The notes: a model not told the origin generated them from the letters alone. Counted from the stretch's first letter, positions 1 through 8,770 are shown. The stretch is 32,814 bases of DNA from Haloarcula japonica DSM 6131 (GCF_000336635.1 NZ_AOLY01000009.1:208778-241591); one strand, 5' to 3'. Numbers and translations are program-made.

Positions 1-398
1 CACGACCCCATCGAGACGACGAACTTCGGCTCGGGCATCTGGTCGTAGACGCGCTTCATCCGCGGCGCGAACTTCGAGACGATGGTCCCCGGGACAATGA
101 TGACGTCCGCCTGTCGCGGGGACGCACGCGGCACCCCTGAACCGAATCGGTCGAGGTCGTGTTTGATCGCGTAGGTGTGTATCATCTCGATGCTACAGCA
201 GGCAATCCCGAACTGCAGCATGAACATCGAGGAGCCCCGGACCCAGTTCATGAACTTGTCGAACTTGGTCAGGATGAACGGCGTCGATCCGAACGCCTCG
301 CGTAGCGTCGAATTGAAGCGGTCGTCGGCCCCGTCACCCATGCGGGCCTCCTGTGTCGATACGTCTTCGACGGCCGGTGGTGTCTGGTCACTACTCAT
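1..398 (-). CDS. nuoB: NADH dehydrogenase-like complex subunit B (NuoB), 5' part
   Basis: This is the Fe-S subunit of the membrane respiratory complex (complex I type) that carries cluster N2 and passes electrons to the quinone. About 132 residues are visible and the 3' end lies outside the window. The reading begins MSSDQTPPAVEDV and includes FGIACCSIEMIHTYA, with the paired cysteines that bind the 4Fe-4S cluster, and the family stretch PRQADVIIVPGTI. The ATG at 398 overlaps the end of nuoA by 8 bases, so the two are translationally coupled. Haloarchaeal complexes of this type usually lack the NADH-binding NuoEFG module, so the electron donor is probably not NADH; that is family knowledge, not visible here. 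Confidence 0.95.
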   Translation of the reverse strand, partial: MSSDQTPPAVEDVSTQEARMGDGADDRFNSTLREAFGSTPFILTKFDKFMNWVRGSSMFMLQFGIACCSIEMIHTYAIKHDLDRFGSGVPRASPRQADVIIVPGTIVSKFAPRMKRVYDQMPEPKFVVSMGS

Positions 399-804
399 AT
401 GTGTCTGCCCCCTTCGTGGCGCGCGGACTGCGCACCCACTGAACTGCGCCGTTACGCCAGGCCCAACCGAGTCCGATGGCGAGAATCGCGATGAATACGA
501 CCATCGGTAGCAGTGCCGTGGTCATCTCGACCTCAGCGACAGCGTCGCTGTAGATGACCGTCCACGGGAAGATGAAGACGGTCTCGATGTCGAAGACGAC
601 GAACAGCAGCGCGACCATGTAGTACTGGATATTAAACTTGATCTGTCGACTGCTGCCAGTCGGCACTTCACCGGACTCGTAGGTGGTGCGTTTGCCTTGT
701 TCCGGCACGCTGGGCCGCAAGAGGCTCGAAACTGCCATCATCGTCAGTGGGATGGCTAGCGCCACGACCGCGAGCGCGCCGATGGCGATCCATGGATTAC
801 TCAT
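391..804 (-). CDS. nuoA: NADH dehydrogenase-like complex subunit A (NuoA)
   Basis: A 137-aa small membrane subunit of the complex I proton-pumping arm. Three membrane helices are visible at about residues 5-28, 63-85 and 97-117. The conserved family stretch YESGEVPTGSS is followed by FNIQYYMVALLFVVFDIETV, whose acidic residues in and beside helix 2 are characteristic. It is the first gene of the nuo operon in this window and overlaps nuoB by 8 bases. A purine-rich ribosome-binding sequence (complement of 811-816) sits 6 bases before the ATG, and a TATA box lies at 842-850 on the minus strand. The length is normal for the family. Confidence 0.95.
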   Translation of the reverse strand: MSNPWIAIGALAVVALAIPLTMMAVSSLLRPSVPEQGKRTTYESGEVPTGSSRQIKFNIQYYMVALLFVVFDIETVFIFPWTVIYSDAVAEVEMTTALLPMVVFIAILAIGLGWAWRNGAVQWVRSPRATKGADTYE

Positions 805-810
805 TCCGGT

Positions 811-850
811 ATCTCCTATCGTCTGCCGGTTAGAAGTACTCGCATATAAG
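811..850 (-). promoter_or_regulatory. nuo operon promoter: TATA box plus Shine-Dalgarno
   Basis: Read on the minus strand, CTTATATGC (complement of 842-850) is a good archaeal TATA box. A start site about 27 bases downstream would fall near 818-820, leaving a short leader that carries GGAGAT (811-816) just before the nuoA ATG at 804. Most other genes in the window look leaderless, so a leader with a Shine-Dalgarno sequence is notable here. Confidence 0.55.
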
Positions 851-960
851 GGTTCATTGTTCGGTTTTTCGGCCCTGTGGGTCTTTAAGAGCCGACGCGC
901 CCTCGGATGGAAAGTGACCTCAATCCGCCGTATCTCCCGGGCCGTGACGCCGCTCGCCTT

Positions 961-1611
961 TCACTCGTCCCAGTACTTGCGTTTGAATCCGGGGGTCCCG
1001 AGTTCGTGGAGGTCGCGCGACGCCTCGCCGACATCGGTCTGGAGCCCCTCGTGATACGTGACGAGTCGATCACGGAGGTCATCGTACTGCCGTGCGAGAA
1101 TCTGTGCCGCGGAGAGCGCGGCGTTGAACGACTTGCCGGCGTCGACTGCAGTCAGCGGTGCGCCCTGGGGCATCCCAATGACGGAGTCGACGGATTTCTC
1201 TTGCACCGGGACGCCGATGACCGGCAACGGGTAGGCGATGCTGGCGGTCATGTTCGGCAGGTCCGCGGACTTGCCGCCAGCGCCGGCGATAATCACGTCG
1301 ATACCCCGGTCGGCAGCCGTCTCCGCGTACGCGTACATCAAGTCCGGCGTGCGGTGGGCCGAGCAGACGAACGTTTCGAACGTGAATCGGCTCTCGGGCG
1401 CGTCGGTGTAGTCCGTCTGTTCCTCGAAGCCGAGTTCGTCGGCGAGCGCTACGTAGGCTCCGGGTCGCTTGCCCTGCCCGCCGGCCATCGTCGGCAGATC
1501 AGAATCCGAGCCCATGATGATGCCGACGTCGGGCGTCAGGTCGTTCGGTCGGTCCATCTCGGCTTCGTCGTGTAACTGGTCGATGAGCGACTGGACGTTG
1601 TCTGCGGGCAT
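961..1611 (-). CDS. purE: N5-carboxyaminoimidazole ribonucleotide mutase (PurE)
   Basis: A 216-aa class I PurE that converts N5-CAIR to CAIR in purine biosynthesis. The hallmark GIIMGSDSDLPTM follows an N-terminal extension of about 28 residues, with SAHRTPDLM and GAGGKSADLPNM further on. IGVPVQ and GMPQGAPL complete the active site. The C-terminal tail of about 60 residues is longer than in bacterial enzymes. The frame stays open to 1839, but the upstream part is arginine/proline-rich and overlaps the next gene, so the ATG at 1611 (MPADNV) is chosen. Its partner purK lies about 13 kb away on the other strand. Upstream on the same strand are a small membrane protein and an NCS2 permease, which suggests a purine-related unit. 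Confidence 0.95.
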   Translation of the reverse strand: MPADNVQSLIDQLHDEAEMDRPNDLTPDVGIIMGSDSDLPTMAGGQGKRPGAYVALADELGFEEQTDYTDAPESRFTFETFVCSAHRTPDLMYAYAETAADRGIDVIIAGAGGKSADLPNMTASIAYPLPVIGVPVQEKSVDSVIGMPQGAPLTAVDAGKSFNAALSAAQILARQYDDLRDRLVTYHEGLQTDVGEASRDLHELGTPGFKRKYWDE

Positions 1612-1657
1612 ACAGCCGACTGGAACCGGGACCGGCGTAAGTGTAGGCGGTTTCTGC

Positions 1658-2080
1658 TCAGTCGGCGAGTGCTTGCTCCAGTTCGGCAAGCAGCGTCTGT
1701 GGATCCGCGGGGAAGCACCTGAGCGGGTCGGCACGCCCGGTGACCTGTATCCTGAGCGCGTACCGTTTGCGATAGGTGAGCGCGAGGCTGACAGCGCCGG
1801 CGGCGGCGAAGGCACCGCCGAGGAGGAGGGACCGGTCAAGTGACAGCAGGCCGAATCCGATCAGCGCGGCGCTCATCACTGCAAGGAACCAGTCGATATC
1901 CTGCAGACTCACCTCGACTACATCGTCGAGCTCGACGACCACTGGCTCGTCACCGCGGTCGACCACGAGGCGGTCAGCACCGAGGACGACAGTCCCGCCA
2001 GTTCGGAGCGTGCAAGTGTAGCGCTCATCGCTAACAGCTGATGCGATATCTGCGGTCGTGCCGTCGCTATTGTCGTCCAC
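1658..2080 (-). CDS. Small two-helix membrane protein, function unknown
   Basis: A 140-aa protein I do not recognise at gene level. Residues 1-58 are soluble and beta-rich (YTCTLRTGGTVVLGADRLVV, VVVELDDVVEVSLQDI), resembling a small PH-like fold. Two closely spaced membrane helices follow at about 62-81 and 85-103, then YRKRYALRIQV and an acidic C-terminus. It starts 2 bases after the stop of the NCS2 permease and is followed 46 bases later by purE, all on the minus strand, so co-transcription is likely. A role with the permease is inference from position only. Confidence 0.8.
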   Translation of the reverse strand: MDDNSDGTTADIASAVSDERYTCTLRTGGTVVLGADRLVVDRGDEPVVVELDDVVEVSLQDIDWFLAVMSAALIGFGLLSLDRSLLLGGAFAAAGAVSLALTYRKRYALRIQVTGRADPLRCFPADPQTLLAELEQALAD

Positions 2081-2082
2081 GG

Positions 2083-3705
2083 TCAGTCATCGCTCACTGC
2101 GGGCGGACGGTCGCCGTCGCGGCCACGGATACGGTCTACCGCTGAGACGTATTCATTGTCGTCTTCGGTGAGGGCGGCCCAGGCCGCGAGGCCGCGTTCC
2201 TCGCGGGTCCCGGGCACGGTGTTGTCGAGAATGAAAGCGACAATGCCACCGACGACCATCCCGGTACCGCCCATGACGAACAGCGTGGTCGCGACCACAT
2301 CGGTCCCGAGGACGCTCCCGAGCACCGGCACAGCCGCCAGCCCCTGCTGGAGGGCCGTCGCACCGCCGACGTCCATCCCTTGTCCGACCTGACTCATATA
2401 CTCGGGGACTGCGAGGCCGGCAAACAGCGCGAAGCCGACGATGAAGACGTTTCGGTTGGCATCGAGGTCGACGTACTTGAGCTGTGAGAGCCCGACAGCG
2501 GCGATCTGTCCGAACATGACGATGTAGAGCCCACCGATGATGGGCGACGGGATGGTCGCGAACAGTTGGCCCGCCGGGCCGAAGTAGCCGACCAGAATCA
2601 TCACGACGGCACCGATCTGGACGACGTAGCGGGAGGCGACGCCGGTAATAGCGATTGCACCGACGTTCTCGGTGTAGGAGGTACAGCCGTTGCCGGTGCC
2701 CATGATACCGGCGAACACGTTCCCGACACCCTCCATCCCGATACCGTCATTGATTCGGCTGCTGTTCGGTGCGCCGCGACCGGCGATACGGGCAACGGAG
2801 TGATAGTCACCGAAACTCTCGACAACGGAAGCGAGCATCCCGGCGAACATCCCGACGATGAACCCCGGCGTGAACTGCGGGAGCCCCCACTGGAACGGGT
2901 AGATCGGTTGGACCAGCGGGACGCTCGTGACAGATCCGAGCGAGACGTAGCTGACCGAGCCCGCGGCGAAGACGCCGGTGACCGAGAGGATAGCTGCAAC
3001 GGTCCACGCAAACAGAATCCCCAGAAGCACAGGAAAGAGCTTGAACGCGCGGTGCCGTCGGTCGAGATACTGCGAACACGCGATAATCGAGAGCATCGTC
3101 AGCCCGAGCAGCCACCAGTTCTGGCCGGTCCCGGGAGCGCCGGAGTTCGGGTTTGCAATCTGTGGGACGTTGAACAGCGACAGTCCGATGAGCGCGATGA
3201 CCGGCGCGATGACGACCGGACCGACGTACCGCTTCAACTTTCCCATGAGGCCGCTGTAGCCGATAACCACCTCGACGATACCGGCGACGATGACGGCCCC
3301 CTGTAGTTCGACGAGCATTGTCTGCCAGTTCGCACCCTGCTGGGCCAGTACGCCGATGATGGCTAGGCCGGGTGCAAGCATTGAGAACGTTCCGCCCTGA
3401 ACGATCGGGTATCTGTTCCCGAGCGTCGTTTGGGCGAGCGTCGCGATGCCCGAGACGACGAAGAACGTCCCGATGAGGCGGCCGACCTGGTCCGGCGCAG
3501 CCTCAAACATCCCCATCGCGCCCGCGAGTCCGAGCGGGATCGCGACGGACGCGCCGATCATCGTCAGGTAGTGCTGGACGCCGAGCAGTATTGCTTGCTT
3601 TCGCGGCGGCTTGTCATCGATGCCGTACTCCACGAAGCCGGCGGTTTCCGGTTCCTCCGGTGTGGTTGCGCTCTGGCCGTCATCGGGTGGTGTCGCGTCA
3701 GTCAT
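2083..3705 (-). CDS. NCS2-family xanthine/uracil permease
   Basis: A 540-aa polytopic membrane transporter of the nucleobase/ascorbate (NCS2) family, which takes up uracil, xanthine or other purine bases with a proton or sodium ion. Many hydrophobic segments are consistent with the 14-helix fold. The NAT signature appears as ENVGAIAITG (acidic residue, N, any, G, four residues, T-G). The start is taken at 3705 (MTDATPPDDG), because the open frame upstream to 3996 is serine-rich shadow sequence opposite the HEAT-repeat gene. It leads the unit permease / small membrane protein / purE, so a purine base is a reasonable substrate guess, but the sequence does not fix specificity. Confidence 0.9.
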   Translation of the reverse strand: MTDATPPDDGQSATTPEEPETAGFVEYGIDDKPPRKQAILLGVQHYLTMIGASVAIPLGLAGAMGMFEAAPDQVGRLIGTFFVVSGIATLAQTTLGNRYPIVQGGTFSMLAPGLAIIGVLAQQGANWQTMLVELQGAVIVAGIVEVVIGYSGLMGKLKRYVGPVVIAPVIALIGLSLFNVPQIANPNSGAPGTGQNWWLLGLTMLSIIACSQYLDRRHRAFKLFPVLLGILFAWTVAAILSVTGVFAAGSVSYVSLGSVTSVPLVQPIYPFQWGLPQFTPGFIVGMFAGMLASVVESFGDYHSVARIAGRGAPNSSRINDGIGMEGVGNVFAGIMGTGNGCTSYTENVGAIAITGVASRYVVQIGAVVMILVGYFGPAGQLFATIPSPIIGGLYIVMFGQIAAVGLSQLKYVDLDANRNVFIVGFALFAGLAVPEYMSQVGQGMDVGGATALQQGLAAVPVLGSVLGTDVVATTLFVMGGTGMVVGGIVAFILDNTVPGTREERGLAAWAALTEDDNEYVSAVDRIRGRDGDRPPAVSDD

Positions 3706-3732
3706 GCTCGCTACCCATGGCACTGCAACTCC

Positions 3733-3744
3733 CGATACATATTC
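3733..3744 (-). promoter_or_regulatory. Probable TATA box of the permease-purE unit
   Basis: On the minus strand the complement of 3733-3744 reads AATATGTATC, the only AT-rich element in the 121-base divergent gap between the permease (start 3705) and the HEAT-repeat gene (start 3827). A start site 25-27 bases downstream would give an almost leaderless transcript. Confidence 0.45.
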
Positions 3745-3826
3745 TTTGCTCGTTGGCCCAGCGCCGACGGGGCTCAGCCGCCTCGAAAGGAAAACGCTCT
3801 TGGCCCGCTCCGACACAGTCTTGGAC

Positions 3827-5101
3827 ATGAGCAACGGGGACGACGAGGCCGACGCGTCGGACGACGCCGAGGCAGCAGATGAGATCGACGTGACCGCCGA
3901 AGAACTGGAATCGCGTCTCACGGAGGCCGGCGACGCGTTAGAAGCCGCGGAGACGGAGGCCGACCTCGACGACGTCGAGTCGTCCCTCGACGACATCGAG
4001 AGCGACCTCGAAGCCGCCGACCTGCCCGAACCCGACGAGGACGACGACGAAGCCGAGGACCCCCGCGAGGAACTGGAGTCCCAGCTTTCGGACCTGCGCG
4101 ACGACCTCGAGGAACAGCGCGGCCCCTACGCCGAAGACGTGGTCACCATCGTTTCCGACGCAGCGGACGCCGTCACCGACAGCGAGTGGACCGACGACGG
4201 AGAGGGCGAGGCTCAGGAAGCCGTCGAGACGTTCCTCGACGAAAGCGCCGAGTTCGTCGACCACGACGCCGACACGGGCGGCGATTTCGTCGCTGCCGGG
4301 GACGCACTGCGTACAGTCGCCGACGCCATCGAAGCGGCAAACCTCGATCCCGACGAGGACACGGAGACTATCGAGGGACTCCTCGAAGCGGCGGAGGCGC
4401 TGGAAGCGGGGCTGGACGAAGCCGAAGTCTGGGACGACCTCACGGCACAAGAGCAACTCGACGCCCGCGGGTTCTACGATATCCTGACCAACGAGAACCG
4501 GAAGGACTTCCCGCCGGAGTGGAACGCCGCAAAGCTCCACGCCGAGGAGGGGGACTTCGAGCAGATCCTGTTCGCCTACGACAAACTCGGATCGGAGTTC
4601 TTCGACGGGTATATCGTCGACCTCCTGTACAACCTCGGGAGCGACGCCGAGCCGGCCTTTGACGCGATGCACCAGCGCGCACAGAAACGCGACAAGGGAC
4701 CGATCGAGGTGCTGGGGAAGATCGGTGACGAGCGCGCGACCGAAACGCTACACGACTACATCGACGGCGACGGCGACCCCGCGCTCCAGAAAGTCACGCT
4801 CCGAGCGCTGGGCGCTATCGGCAGTGCGGAGTCGGTCCAGCCGGTCGCGAATCGACTCGACGCCGACAGCGAGGAGGTCCGCTCAGTCGCGGCCCGCACC
4901 CTCGGCCTGCTCGGTGACACCCGCGCTATCGAGCCGCTTGGCGACATCCTCGAATCCGACGACAGCGACTCCGTGCGCGCCTCCGCCGCGTGGGCGCTCC
5001 GACAGATCGGGACCGAAACGGCGCTCGATGAAGCCGCCCGCTACACCGACGACCGCGCGTACCTCGTCCAGGCCGAAGCCGAGAAGGCGTCAAGCGCCTG
5101 A
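3827..5101 (+). CDS. HEAT-repeat protein with acidic coiled-coil N-terminus
   Basis: A 424-aa protein. Roughly the first 130 residues are extremely acidic with heptad-like leucines (DVESSLDDIESDLEAADL), consistent with coiled coil. The middle has a conserved-looking stretch (LTAQEQLDARGFYDILTNEN). The last 120 residues form three to four HEAT/PBS-lyase-type repeats, seen as IEVLGKIGDERATETL, LRALGAIGSAESVQPV, ARTLGLLGDTRAIEPL and AWALRQIGTETALDEA. Such proteins are usually scaffolds; no catalytic motif is visible. The ATG at 3827 (MSNGDDEAD) is preferred to an upstream extension that runs antisense through the permease gene. It is followed 42 bases later by the phospholipase-D-like gene, which has its own promoter. 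Confidence 0.85.
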   Translation: MSNGDDEADASDDAEAADEIDVTAEELESRLTEAGDALEAAETEADLDDVESSLDDIESDLEAADLPEPDEDDDEAEDPREELESQLSDLRDDLEEQRGPYAEDVVTIVSDAADAVTDSEWTDDGEGEAQEAVETFLDESAEFVDHDADTGGDFVAAGDALRTVADAIEAANLDPDEDTETIEGLLEAAEALEAGLDEAEVWDDLTAQEQLDARGFYDILTNENRKDFPPEWNAAKLHAEEGDFEQILFAYDKLGSEFFDGYIVDLLYNLGSDAEPAFDAMHQRAQKRDKGPIEVLGKIGDERATETLHDYIDGDGDPALQKVTLRALGAIGSAESVQPVANRLDADSEEVRSVAARTLGLLGDTRAIEPLGDILESDDSDSVRASAAWALRQIGTETALDEAARYTDDRAYLVQAEAEKASSA

Positions 5102-5111
5102 AGCAGGGGAG

Positions 5112-5121
5112 TTTTTTATAC
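5112..5121 (+). promoter_or_regulatory. TATA box of the phospholipase-D-like gene
   Basis: TTTTTTATAC lies 23-32 bases before the ATG at 5144, the spacing expected of a leaderless haloarchaeal transcript. The T-run immediately after the HEAT-repeat stop codon may also serve as that gene's terminator. Confidence 0.6.
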
Positions 5122-5143
5122 GAACGGGCGGCCAGACGCCCCG

Positions 5144-6766
5144 ATGCGGTCGCTCGCTCCACTCGTCTGTTGCGTGCTCGTCCTCGCCGCGATAGGTCCG
5201 TATACCGCCACTGGACAGGCGACTTCAGCCGAAACAACATCCAGCTCCGCAGAGCCGTCGATTCACGCGGTGTACCCGGATCCTGTCGCTGGCGGTGACG
5301 AGGGAGAGTTCGTTGTCCTCAGCGTCCCCAACGGGACTGACATCGGACAGTATGCTATCACCGACGGCGATGGAACCGCGGGGATTCCGAACACCAGCGC
5401 ACGCGGGCGCGTCGTTCTCTCGACGGCACCGAACCGGACACGGGAACTTACTGACTGGCCGGTCGTCGGTTTCGATGGTCATCTCGCACTGGCAAACGGC
5501 GGCGAACGAATCCGGCTGCAGCGAGGCAACCGGACTGTTGATGCCGTCCGGTACACGGATTCCGTCGAGGGGGAGCTCGGCGTGATTAATGGGTCGGTCA
5601 TCCGTTGGCGACCGCTGGGGGCGAGCGACCGCCCAGTCGTTAGGGCCGCCGGTGGTGAGGTGCAAGCGTTCACGCTTCCGGACTCGCCCGCCGCCCCGGT
5701 TCAACCGATTCGCAACGCTACCGAACGGGTGTACCTGGCGGGCTACACGCTCTCCTCGTCCAGAGTTGCCGACGCCCTCATCGCCGCTCAGCGCCGCGGC
5801 GCGACGGTCCGCGTCCTCCTTGAGGGGAATCCGGTCGGTAGTCGCACCGCCACTGAGGCCAGCACCCTCGACCGGCTGACCGACGCCGGCGTCTCGGTTC
5901 GGGTAATGACGGGCGCGCGCGCCAGATACCGCTACCACCACGCGAAGTACGCCGTCGCCGACGGGCAGGCCGTCGTGCTGACGGAGAACTGGAAGCCCGC
6001 GGGAACCGGTGGCAACAGCAGCCGGGGCTGGGGTATCGTTACGGCACAGCCGCGGGTTGTTGACGGACTGAACCAGACGTTCCAGTCCGATGCCGGGTGG
6101 CAGGACAGCGAGCGGTGGGGAGAGTACCGTCAGGGCCGACAGTTCGAGCAGGGCGAGCCAGCGACAGGTTCGTACCCGAGCGAGTTCCGGGCCGAATCGG
6201 TGTCCGTCCAGCGGACAGATCTTTTGGTCACCCCAGACAACGCTCAGGGTAAACTCGTCGCGACGATAGACGACGCGGACGACTCTATCGACGTCATCCA
6301 GCCGACGGTCGGGGACTGGGACAGCCCGCTTCTCCGGGCGCTCCGGCGGGCCGCGTCGCGCGGTGTCGAGGTCCGCTTACTGTTGAGTGACGCGTGGTAC
6401 GTCCGCGAAGAGAACAAACAGACAGCACAGCGGTTTCGAGAGTGGGCCGACCGCAACGACGCGCCGCTGACGGCGAAAGTGGCAGACCCCGACGGTCGCT
6501 ACGAGAAGATCCACGCAAAAGGTGCCGTCGTCGATGACGAACAGGTCATCGTCGGCAGCCTCAACTGGAACGAGGCGGCAGCGACATCGAATCGCGAGGT
6601 CGTACTGGTGTTGCACGGCAGCGACGCGGCCGACTATTTCGGCGCTGTCTTCACTGCTGACTGGGACGCCGGCGGCTTCGACACGCCGGTCGGGGCACTC
6701 GTGGCCTTGTTCGGACTCATCGTGGTCGCGGGGCTGGCCGCTCGTCGGGTTTCGTTCGAGGCGTAA
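5144..6766 (+). CDS. Secreted, membrane-anchored phospholipase-D-fold protein with lamin-tail-like domain
   Basis: A 540-aa protein that begins with a signal peptide (about residues 1-25) and ends with a membrane helix at about 513-535 followed by a short basic tail. It therefore probably sits outside the cell, anchored by its C-terminus. Residues 35-140 look like a lamin-tail/LTD beta-sandwich (IHAVYPDPVAGGDEGEFVVL). Two PLD halves follow, each with an intact HxKxxxxD motif: HAKYAVAD then TENW, and HAKGAVVD then GSLNW. PLD-fold enzymes act as phosphodiesterases on lipids or as nucleases. The LTD, which often accompanies nucleases, makes an extracellular DNA or phosphodiester substrate plausible, but this is inference. 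Confidence 0.88.
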   Translation: MRSLAPLVCCVLVLAAIGPYTATGQATSAETTSSSAEPSIHAVYPDPVAGGDEGEFVVLSVPNGTDIGQYAITDGDGTAGIPNTSARGRVVLSTAPNRTRELTDWPVVGFDGHLALANGGERIRLQRGNRTVDAVRYTDSVEGELGVINGSVIRWRPLGASDRPVVRAAGGEVQAFTLPDSPAAPVQPIRNATERVYLAGYTLSSSRVADALIAAQRRGATVRVLLEGNPVGSRTATEASTLDRLTDAGVSVRVMTGARARYRYHHAKYAVADGQAVVLTENWKPAGTGGNSSRGWGIVTAQPRVVDGLNQTFQSDAGWQDSERWGEYRQGRQFEQGEPATGSYPSEFRAESVSVQRTDLLVTPDNAQGKLVATIDDADDSIDVIQPTVGDWDSPLLRALRRAASRGVEVRLLLSDAWYVREENKQTAQRFREWADRNDAPLTAKVADPDGRYEKIHAKGAVVDDEQVIVGSLNWNEAAATSNREVVLVLHGSDAADYFGAVFTADWDAGGFDTPVGALVALFGLIVVAGLAARRVSFEA

Positions 6767-6770
6767 AAAC
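6764..6770 (-). terminator. Short T-run after the DHH phosphoesterase gene
   Basis: On the minus strand, TTTTTA (complement of 6764-6770) lies about 22 bases past the stop of the DHH gene and overlaps the stop of the convergent PLD-like gene. Archaeal termination often needs only such a T-run. It is short, so this is tentative. Confidence 0.3.
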
Positions 6771-6792
6771 CGGTATCGCGTGTCGAGCGGCG

Positions 6793-8706
6793 TTACACTT
6801 CTTCGGGCAGCGCCGTTGAACTCCCGAGTTCCTCGTCGATCTCGGCCTCGGCCATCTTCTCGACGAGGGCGTCGATGACCGACTCCCGTCGACCCTTGAC
6901 GAACTTGATGGAGCCGACGACGAGGTGGCCGCCGCCGGAGACGCCGCCGCCGTCGACTTCCTCGGTGAGTTCGGTGACCATCCGCGGGATGTCCAGTCTG
7001 ACACCGTCCGAGCGCAGGACGGCGAAGTCCGGGCCGTAGCCGATGGTGATGACGGGGTCGCCCGTCTCGGCGACCTTCCGGTCGTGGATTTCGCCGGTCG
7101 TCTTGCCCGGCGCGGGGTAAGTAAAGCGGTGGGCGTGGTTCTCTACGTCAATCGTGTAGAGGTGCGCGCCGTTGTCGAGGCGCTCGTGCTCGACGTGGCT
7201 CATGGCGGCGTCTAGCTGGTCCTCGACGTCGCGCTCGGCCCGCTCGGCGAGGAACTCGACGACCTCCGCGTGGCGGTCCCGGTTGTCACAGTCGACGTTC
7301 AGCACGTCGGTGATGAGCTGTTCGCCGGAGTTGTAGCGCAGCCAGTGGGTCGCGTAGTCGAGCGCCTCGCCGATGTCGCGAAGGTCGTTCTCGTCGTAGC
7401 CCTTCTCGCCCGCGAGGGCGATGTAGTCCCGCATCGCCTCGGCTTCCGAGCGGTCCGAGAGGCCGGCGACGGCGGGGACGTGCGTGAGGTCCTCAGTGAG
7501 GTCGGGGTCGATCATCCGGGCGAGTTCGACACACAGCATGCCCGTCGTGATGCGGTAGTCCTCGTCGTGGAGGTACGGGTTGACGTGCTGCTCGATGAGC
7601 GGCTCGACGGCCTCCGGGTCCGGGTGGTGGTGGTCGACGACGACCACTGGGATGTCGTAGTGCCGGAGATTACGGTAGGCCGGCGTGTCCTCCTCGGTGG
7701 AGCCGTTGTCGAGCATCAGCAGCATCGGGAGCTTCTGGCCGTGACGAGTGCGGTCCTCCAGCGCGAAGTTGAGGTCCCGCGTCACGTCCTCCATCTCGTA
7801 GTAGGGGGCCTTGCTCGGGAGGCGCTTGAGGAGGTGCTGGGGCGCACTGGCATCCTCGTACTGGGAGGCGATAAACGACTCCAGTGCGACCTGCAGCGGG
7901 ACGCTCGCACAGAGCCCGTCACCATCGGCGTGGTGACGCATGCGAATCGGTCGGCCTGACAGCACCGTCTTTCGGAGTTCTGTCGCAACATCACGGAGGT
8001 CGTCCCACAGCTTCCCGAAGGCGGGCCACTCGACGAGCGGCTCCACGTCGGCCGGTTCGGCGGCCTCGGCCAGTGCGGCTTCGAGGTCGCTCTCGACGGC
8101 GGCTGCCTCCTCGCCGCCGAGGACGGTCAGCGATTCGGCCTCGACCTGCAGGCCGTCATCGCGCTCCTCGGCGCGCCCGGAGACGCGGACGATGTCGTCG
8201 ATTTCGACCTCGGGGTGGGCACGGACGCCGGCCTCCTCGAAGGCGGCACACGGGACGATGCCGGTCTCGTCACGGACCTGGAAGACGGTCGGGCCGCCGG
8301 TCTGTTTGATCTGGACGACCTGCCCCTCGATGACGACCGTGTTACCGGTGGCGTCGCCGAGATCGGCGACGGTGGTCGCGTCGCCGTGGACGACGCGTTG
8401 TTCCTCGTAGTCGGCGACCCGTACCTCCTCGAAGCTCAGGTCGCCGTCGGGGCGGATCTCGCCGAGTTCGACGATGAGGTCATCGCCCACACCGTACTGG
8501 CCCAGGAGATTAGAGTCGTGAACGAGTCCGGAGACAGCATCGGAGAGATCGACGAACACGCCGTATTCGACGGTGCCGTTGACGGTTGCGTGGTACAGTG
8601 CGCCTTCCTCGAGATCGTCGGTCGTGCATTGATCCGCGAGATCGTAGACGATGGTCCCGCCATCGGGGACCGTGGCACCGTCACCGGTGCCAGTTGGCGA
8701 AGACAT
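6793..8706 (-). CDS. RecJ-like DHH-family phosphoesterase with S1 and OB domains
   Basis: A 637-aa protein of the archaeal RecJ/GAN-like group. Domains in order are an S1 RNA-binding domain (about 35-90, ALYHATVNGTVEYGVFVDLS), an OB fold (about 110-195, GQVVQIKQTGGPTVFQV), a DHH catalytic domain and DHHA1 at the C-terminus. Metal-binding motifs are intact: RHHADGDGLCAS (motif I), LDNGS (II), VVVVDHHHPD (III) and GGGVSGGGH near the end. It should be a Mn-dependent exonuclease on single-stranded DNA or RNA. The start at 8706 (MSSPTGTG) excludes a shadow extension that overlaps jamm1. It is divergent from jamm1 across 94 bases. Confidence 0.9.
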   Translation of the reverse strand: MSSPTGTGDGATVPDGGTIVYDLADQCTTDDLEEGALYHATVNGTVEYGVFVDLSDAVSGLVHDSNLLGQYGVGDDLIVELGEIRPDGDLSFEEVRVADYEEQRVVHGDATTVADLGDATGNTVVIEGQVVQIKQTGGPTVFQVRDETGIVPCAAFEEAGVRAHPEVEIDDIVRVSGRAEERDDGLQVEAESLTVLGGEEAAAVESDLEAALAEAAEPADVEPLVEWPAFGKLWDDLRDVATELRKTVLSGRPIRMRHHADGDGLCASVPLQVALESFIASQYEDASAPQHLLKRLPSKAPYYEMEDVTRDLNFALEDRTRHGQKLPMLLMLDNGSTEEDTPAYRNLRHYDIPVVVVDHHHPDPEAVEPLIEQHVNPYLHDEDYRITTGMLCVELARMIDPDLTEDLTHVPAVAGLSDRSEAEAMRDYIALAGEKGYDENDLRDIGEALDYATHWLRYNSGEQLITDVLNVDCDNRDRHAEVVEFLAERAERDVEDQLDAAMSHVEHERLDNGAHLYTIDVENHAHRFTYPAPGKTTGEIHDRKVAETGDPVITIGYGPDFAVLRSDGVRLDIPRMVTELTEEVDGGGVSGGGHLVVGSIKFVKGRRESVIDALVEKMAEAEIDEELGSSTALPEEV

Positions 8707-8770
8707 TTGCCAGTTCTTCGGCGCTCCTCGGTTTGTACTCTTCGGAATCCGTGGCGGGGCGAACACAACG

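Noticed and set aside
1612-1839. Upstream extension of purE
   Set aside because: The extra residues are Pro/Arg/Ser-rich, overlap the coding part of another gene, and do not match PurE; ATG 1611 fits the family.
2566-3306. Long plus-strand reading frame opposite the permease gene
   Set aside because: It is antisense to an NCS2 permease with family motifs, and its product is Arg/Asp-rich shadow sequence typical of high-GC DNA.
3706-3996. N-terminal extension of the NCS2 permease
   Set aside because: Serine-rich sequence opposite the HEAT-repeat gene; the ATG at 3705 has a TATA box at the right distance.
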